Shown here piece after piece: positions 60,338-64,000 of a stretch of DNA of 64,000 bases (position 1 is its first letter; the number at the start of each line of letters is the position of its first letter). The stretch lies in the NCBI GenBank assembly GCA_002706085.1, contig PAJO01000056.1, positions 1-64,000 of the forward strand, given 5' to 3'. The notes under the pieces were generated by a model that worked only from the letters and a program-made list of their open reading frames with translations, ran no database searches and had not been told where the DNA came from. The position numbers and the translations under genes were made by a program. The stretch comes from Alcanivoracaceae bacterium (GTDB taxonomy: Bacteria > Pseudomonadota > Gammaproteobacteria > Pseudomonadales > Alcanivoracaceae).

Positions 60338-60883
60338 TCACGAAAAATGGGCTGACCATGCCTGCAACGCCACCAACTGATCGGCGATCAGGGATTGTGT
60401 CTTGTCGTCGATCAGGTTGCCTTGCTCGTCACATTTTTCGTGTGCGCTCGAGACAAAGACTTCGGGCTTGTTAAGCAGGTAGGCATCCAACCCCACCAGT
60501 ATCTGCCGCAGATGGTATTGGCTTCGGCTGCTACCCATTCCGCCCATGGACGCCCCCATGATAGCGGCGGGTTTACCCGCGAAGACTTTGCCCGGCACCC
60601 GGGACAGCCAGTCCAGCGTATTCTTCAACACGCCGGGAACGGAGTAATTATATTCCGGTGTGGCAATCAGCAGGGCATCGGCCTTCTGCAGTTTTTCTGC
60701 CAGCGCCAACACTTCGGCAGGGCGTTCCTTGTCATTATCGACATCGCCGTTGTACAAGGGGATGCTAGAGATATCGACGATCTCGATATCCATACCTTTC
60801 GGGGCACAATCAACGGCAGCACGCACCAGGCCTTGATTGAAAGATTGCTGTCTGAGACTGCCTGCAATGGCGATAACTTTCAT
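60338..60883 (-). CDS. NAD(P)H-dependent FMN reductase (quinone reductase-like)
   Basis: A 181-residue flavodoxin-like reductase: IAIAGSLRQQSFNQGLVRAA (FMN phosphate loop), IATPEYNYSVPGVLKNTLDW and GASMGGMGSSRSQYHLRQIL are typical of ChrR/YieF-type enzymes, which reduce quinones, chromate and azo dyes by two electrons. The ATG at 60883 has AAGGA nine bases upstream and is preferred over 60892. Part of the quinone-defence group at this end of the window. Confidence 0.9.
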   Translation of the reverse strand: MKVIAIAGSLRQQSFNQGLVRAAVDCAPKGMDIEIVDISSIPLYNGDVDNDKERPAEVLALAEKLQKADALLIATPEYNYSVPGVLKNTLDWLSRVPGKVFAGKPAAIMGASMGGMGSSRSQYHLRQILVGLDAYLLNKPEVFVSSAHEKCDEQGNLIDDKTQSLIADQLVALQAWSAHFS

Positions 60884-61030
60884 GGCTGACATTCCTTTGA
60901 ACGCGAGAAAGTGAATGGGTTGATGCTCTTTGACAAACCTTGAGGAGTCAACCCGATTTCCGTGAAGATTCAGCATGGGATGGCCGTCGTTTATCCCGTG
61001 CCTTAACGACGATCCAAGAGGAGAATCCGT

Positions 61031-61189
61031 ATGGACCTTTTACGCATATTGATTGCCATTCTACTCCCGCCCCTTGGCGTTTTTCTTCAAGAGGGCTTGG
61101 GTAAGCATTTCTGGATCAACATTGTCCTGACACTATTAGGCTATATTCCCGGGATCGTTCACGCGGTATGGGTGATTGCATCACGCTAA
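61031..61189 (+). CDS. YqaE/Pmp3-family membrane protein
   Basis: A 52-residue protein read directly, below usual ORF length limits. It follows the Pmp3/YqaE pattern: LLRILIAILLPPLGVFLQEG then FWINIVLTLLGYIPGIVHAV. Two membrane segments are visible. These proteins are linked to salt and membrane stress. GGAG lies seven bases before the ATG. Confidence 0.93.
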   Translation: MDLLRILIAILLPPLGVFLQEGLGKHFWINIVLTLLGYIPGIVHAVWVIASR

Positions 61190-61261
61190 GGAAACGTGGG
61201 TAAGGCCGTTCCCGGTGGCTCGGCACGAGCCTCGCCAGCGGGAAAGCCTTTCCTTTGATGG

Positions 61262-62122
61262 CTAGAGTTGTGACGGTTCAGCAGTCAGGGTGCCATTGCG
61301 ATAATCACTCAGGGCCTGGTTGATTTCTTCCTGGGTGTTCATCACAAAGGGGCCGTACTGGGCAATGGGTTCTCCCAAGGGGCGACCTGCCAGTAGCAGC
61401 AGCCTTGCACCCTCACGGCCCGCCTCGACCGTGAGTTGATCACCGTCAGTGAGCGTCGCCAGGTGATCCTGCTGTACCGTTTCTCCTGCCACGGTTATCA
61501 GGCCTTCAAACACATAGAAAAAGCTGTTGTAGCCCTGAGTGACCGGTACAGTCAGCGCTTCTCCCGGACGCAGTTTCACATCCAGATACAACGGATCGGT
61601 GCTACCGCCTTTCATCGGCGCGGTCAGTAATTCACCCGCCACCGTAACTTCACCGGCAATTGCCTTGATCTGCCCACCGCTGGCCAGGTCCAGGCGTGGC
61701 ATCTCTGTATCGGCCACATCCCGGTACCCTGCCGCGGTCATTTTTTCTGCAGCAGGCAGATTGATCCACAGCTGAAAGCCACGCAACAGACCGTCTTTTT
61801 GTTGAGGCATTTCTTCATGAATGATGCCCCGGCCTGCCGTCATCCATTGCACACCACCCTGCGTCAGATCCCCCTCGTTACCAAGGTGATCCCGGTGGCG
61901 CATATGTCCTTCCACCAGGTACGTTACCGTTTCAAAACCACGGTGGGGGTGCGGTGGGAAACCGGCAATATAATCATCCGGATTCTCCGAAGAAAAGGCA
62001 TCCAGCATCAGAAACGGATCCAGACGCACCATGGGGTTATAACCCAGCGCCCGTTTCAGGCGAACCCCTGCGCCATCGGATGTATCCAGTGCGCGAATCG
62101 TGTTGAGAAGGGTGCGTTCCAT
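61262..62122 (-). CDS. Pirin family protein
   Basis: A 286-residue bicupin. The N-terminal metal site is in PPHPHRGFETVTYLVEGHM (H-x-H), RHRDHLGNEG and the Glu in TAGRGIIHEEMP; the second cupin (about residues 180-260) lacks the metal ligands, as in other pirins. Bacterial pirins can have quercetin dioxygenase activity or act as redox sensors. AGGAGG precedes the ATG. It is in the same direction as the glutathionyl-hydroquinone reductase and azoreductase genes. Confidence 0.93.
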   Translation of the reverse strand: MERTLLNTIRALDTSDGAGVRLKRALGYNPMVRLDPFLMLDAFSSENPDDYIAGFPPHPHRGFETVTYLVEGHMRHRDHLGNEGDLTQGGVQWMTAGRGIIHEEMPQQKDGLLRGFQLWINLPAAEKMTAAGYRDVADTEMPRLDLASGGQIKAIAGEVTVAGELLTAPMKGGSTDPLYLDVKLRPGEALTVPVTQGYNSFFYVFEGLITVAGETVQQDHLATLTDGDQLTVEAGREGARLLLLAGRPLGEPIAQYGPFVMNTQEEINQALSDYRNGTLTAEPSQL

Positions 62123-62138
62123 GGGAACCTCCTGTGCA

Positions 62139-62212
62139 AAGAAGCTACGAGCTATCAGCTTCGAGTTAACATCAAAATCTCTTCCTCATAGCTGATCGCT
62201 CACCGCTCACAG
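62139..62212. repeat. AGCT-rich intergenic repeat
   Basis: GAAGCTACGAGCTATCAGC and, further on, CTCATAGCTGATCGCTCACC with AGCTAGTC form imperfect inverted copies of AGCT-containing words between the pirin and yqjG genes. Similar to the repeats at 42433 and 18781. Confidence 0.4.
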
Positions 62213-63214
62213 CTAGTCGCTGATCTTTCTCTCCCCCAATCGCTCACGGTCATGGGGAGTTTGCCAATCCAGTTGCGGTCCGATGGAGATGATCCCGTGG
62301 GGGTTCACCGTCGGATGGCTGCAGAAGTAGTGATGGCGGATGTGCGCCAGGTTCACGGTTTCTTCCACGCCGGGCAGCTGGTAAATATCTTTTAAAAAAC
62401 CCTGCAAATTCGGGTAATCGCTAATGCGTTTTCGGTCACACTTGAAGTGGGTGACGTATACCGGATCGAATCTCACCAGAGTGGTCCACAAACGAATGTC
62501 GGCTTCTGTGAGGGTGTTACCCACCAGATAGCGCTGCTCGCTTAACCTTTGTTCCAGCTCATCAAGCCTGTCGAACAGCGTCGTGACAGCTTCGTCATAG
62601 GCGTCTTGACTGGTGGCAAAACCACTCTTGTACACGCCATTATTCACATCGTGATACACGCGCTCGTTAATGGCATCGATGTCGGCCTGGAGTGCATCCG
62701 GATAGTAATTCCCCGGCGTGGCACCCAATGCATCAAAGCTGCTGTTGAGCATGCGAATAATGTCTGCAGACTCATTGCTGACAATCGTTTCGCGTTGCGT
62801 ATCCCACAACACGGGCACTGTGACACGGCCGCTGTAGCGATCATCGGCTTTCAAGTAAAGCTCATACAGTTTGCTGAAGCCGTGCAACGCATCGCCAGTC
62901 GCACCGGCAAAGTCATCGCGCAACTCCCAACCGTTTTCCAGCATGTGGGGGTGGACCACCGAGACACCGATGTGGTCTTGCAACCCTTTCAGTGCACGCA
63001 CGACCAGGGTGCGATGCGCCCAGGGACAGGCATAGGACACATACAGGTGGTAACGCCCACTTTCCGCCGGGAAACTCTTGTCCCCACTGGGGCCCGCACT
63101 GCCGTCCGCCGTCACCCAGTGACGGAACTGACTCTCAGAGCGCTTGAAGCGGCCACCCGTGCTTTTGGTGTCGTACCATTTGTCCTGCCACTCTCCATCC
63201 ACTAACAGTCCCAT
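62213..63214 (-). CDS. yqjG: Glutathionyl-hydroquinone reductase
   Basis: A 333-residue Xi-class glutathione transferase. The catalytic Cys is in VSYACPWAHRTLVVRALKGL (CPWAHR); SNESADIIRMLN binds glutathione and the C-terminal helical domain has YLVGNTLTEADIRLWTTLVR. It reduces glutathionyl-hydroquinones and recycles quinone adducts. AGGAGGCATC precedes the ATG. Azoreductase lies upstream, 51 bp away in the same direction, suggesting an operon. Confidence 0.94.
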   Translation of the reverse strand: MGLLVDGEWQDKWYDTKSTGGRFKRSESQFRHWVTADGSAGPSGDKSFPAESGRYHLYVSYACPWAHRTLVVRALKGLQDHIGVSVVHPHMLENGWELRDDFAGATGDALHGFSKLYELYLKADDRYSGRVTVPVLWDTQRETIVSNESADIIRMLNSSFDALGATPGNYYPDALQADIDAINERVYHDVNNGVYKSGFATSQDAYDEAVTTLFDRLDELEQRLSEQRYLVGNTLTEADIRLWTTLVRFDPVYVTHFKCDRKRISDYPNLQGFLKDIYQLPGVEETVNLAHIRHHYFCSHPTVNPHGIISIGPQLDWQTPHDRERLGERKISD

Positions 63215-63265
63215 GATGCCTCCTGATCGTTGCCCATGACGTTTTCGGTGTAGAAACCTCGAGCC

Positions 63266-63856
63266 TTATCCTGCAATCACGGACTTCGCTTCCTTCATCG
63301 CGTTTTCTTTGGCCTCATCACCCATATTCAGGCCTTCCGCATACACCAGCTCTACAGACGTGATGCCAACAAAACCGAAGAACAATTTGATGTAGGGGGT
63401 CACGGTATCGTTATCGGTTCCCGCATACAGCCCCCCTCGGGCCGCCAGCACCGTTACCGGCTTGTCTTCCAGCAAACCCTGAGGGCCATTCTCGGTATAA
63501 CGGAAGGTAATACCGGCACGGGCCACGTGATCAATCCAGCTTTTCAGCTGGCTGGGAATGCCAAAGTTGTACATCGGCAAGCCAAGCACGACATGATCCG
63601 CGGCTTTCAATTCTTCAATCAGCGTCAGGGAAAAATCGTCCACCTGTTGCTGCTCGGCAGTACGCTCTTCGGCCGGGGTGAAAAAGGCACCGACACGCTC
63701 TCCATCCAAGTGTGGAATCGGCTGTGCAGACAGGTCACGCACCACCACGGTTGCTCCCGGATTGGCTGCCTTGAGCTGCTCCACCTTGGTATTGACCAAC
63801 GCAGAAGAATTGCCGTTATCACCGAATACACTGCTTTTAATAACCAGAATGTTCAT
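63266..63856 (-). CDS. azoR: FMN-dependent NADH-azoreductase
   Basis: A 196-residue flavodoxin-fold enzyme: ILVIKSSVFGDNGNSSALV (FMN site), GLPMYNFGIPSQLKSWIDHV and VLAARGGLYAG are typical of AzoR. It reduces azo dyes and quinones with NADH. The ATG at 63856 with AAGGAG eight bases upstream is chosen over the GTG at 63865. It is first of a probable operon with yqjG and pirin, and is divergent from a partial LysR-like gene. Confidence 0.94.
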   Translation of the reverse strand: MNILVIKSSVFGDNGNSSALVNTKVEQLKAANPGATVVVRDLSAQPIPHLDGERVGAFFTPAEERTAEQQQVDDFSLTLIEELKAADHVVLGLPMYNFGIPSQLKSWIDHVARAGITFRYTENGPQGLLEDKPVTVLAARGGLYAGTDNDTVTPYIKLFFGFVGITSVELVYAEGLNMGDEAKENAMKEAKSVIAG

Positions 63857-63978
63857 GTCTGCCACTCCTTGTGAAATTTGGGTACGACCCGGTGTCGAAT
63901 CGTTATGGGGCTATTGTGATTTCAGCTGATCCGATATAAAACGGGACAAATTCGCACGTTTAGCTCAGGATTTTTGAT

Positions 63979-64000
63979 ATGTCAGCCAAAATCACGCTGG
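63979..64000 (+). CDS. Start of a probable LysR-type regulator, truncated by window edge
   Basis: An ATG with CAGGA upstream opens a frame reading MSAKITL before the window ends. Many LysR proteins that control quinone reductases or porins begin with such an xITLEQW start, and divergent placement next to azoR fits. Only seven codons are visible, so this is tentative. Confidence 0.4.

Overview
The window looks like chromosomal DNA of a GC-rich, aerobic gammaproteobacterium, most likely a hydrocarbon-degrading marine member of the Alcanivorax group. The reasons are the rubredoxin / rubredoxin reductase pair (rubA-rubB) of alkane oxidation next to ubiC-ubiA-phoB-phoR, a two-subunit pyruvate carboxylase with a divergent LysR regulator in the Pseudomonas pycR-pycA-pycB arrangement, DcaP-type and other porins, and valine and fatty-aldehyde catabolism. 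The assignment is inference from gene content; no rRNA or tRNA gene was seen.

Region 1 (1-8.6 kb) is accessory DNA. It opens with AT-rich hypothetical genes, then a PrlF-YhaV toxin-antitoxin pair, an AlpA-type excisionase/regulator, an inovirus Gp2-like protein, a divergent pair of unrecognised proteins (a 505-residue putative winged-helix protein and a coiled-coil protein), HipBA, and a RelE/HigB-like toxin with its HTH antitoxin. All three toxin-antitoxin operons have readable inverted-repeat operators. No integrase is inside the window, so the element continues to the left.

Region 2 (8.6-18.7 kb) is core metabolism: a CPCC protein, LysR-pycA-pycB, an aldehyde dehydrogenase, an amidohydrolase-type lipoprotein with a porin-like outer-membrane protein, and a YajQ-family protein. 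Region 3 (18.7-34 kb) is mixed: a DUF2236 gene broken by one in-frame stop, an SDR, a peroxiredoxin, a secreted esterase with duplicated N-terminal domains, a porin-glutaminase-DUF481 operon, a HAD protein, an amidase, and small orphan ORFs with an attC-like site. Region 4 (32.7-37.5 kb) is the mmsB / acyl-CoA dehydrogenase / mmsA valine cluster with a divergent AraC regulator.

Region 5 (37.5-53.6 kb) holds a DUF2868/DUF3482 membrane-GTPase module, a DUF815 ATPase, an HSL-type esterase, a type II homoserine kinase, the zinc importer znuA/znuCB, a MATE exporter and a globin-coupled diguanylate cyclase. Region 6 (53.7-60 kb) is rubB-rubA, ubiC-ubiA and phoB-phoR with a clear Pho box. Region 7 (60-64 kb) gathers an FMN reductase, pirin, glutathionyl-hydroquinone reductase and azoreductase, with the start of a probable divergent LysR gene: a likely quinone/electrophile defence group.

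Between genes there are several dispersed non-coding repeat families. One is MITE-like, with 30-bp perfect terminal inverted repeats (two full copies plus fragments and a solo hairpin). A second is bounded by inverted AAGCTACAA-type ends. There is also an eight-copy 7-bp tandem repeat. These are among the least explained features of the window.
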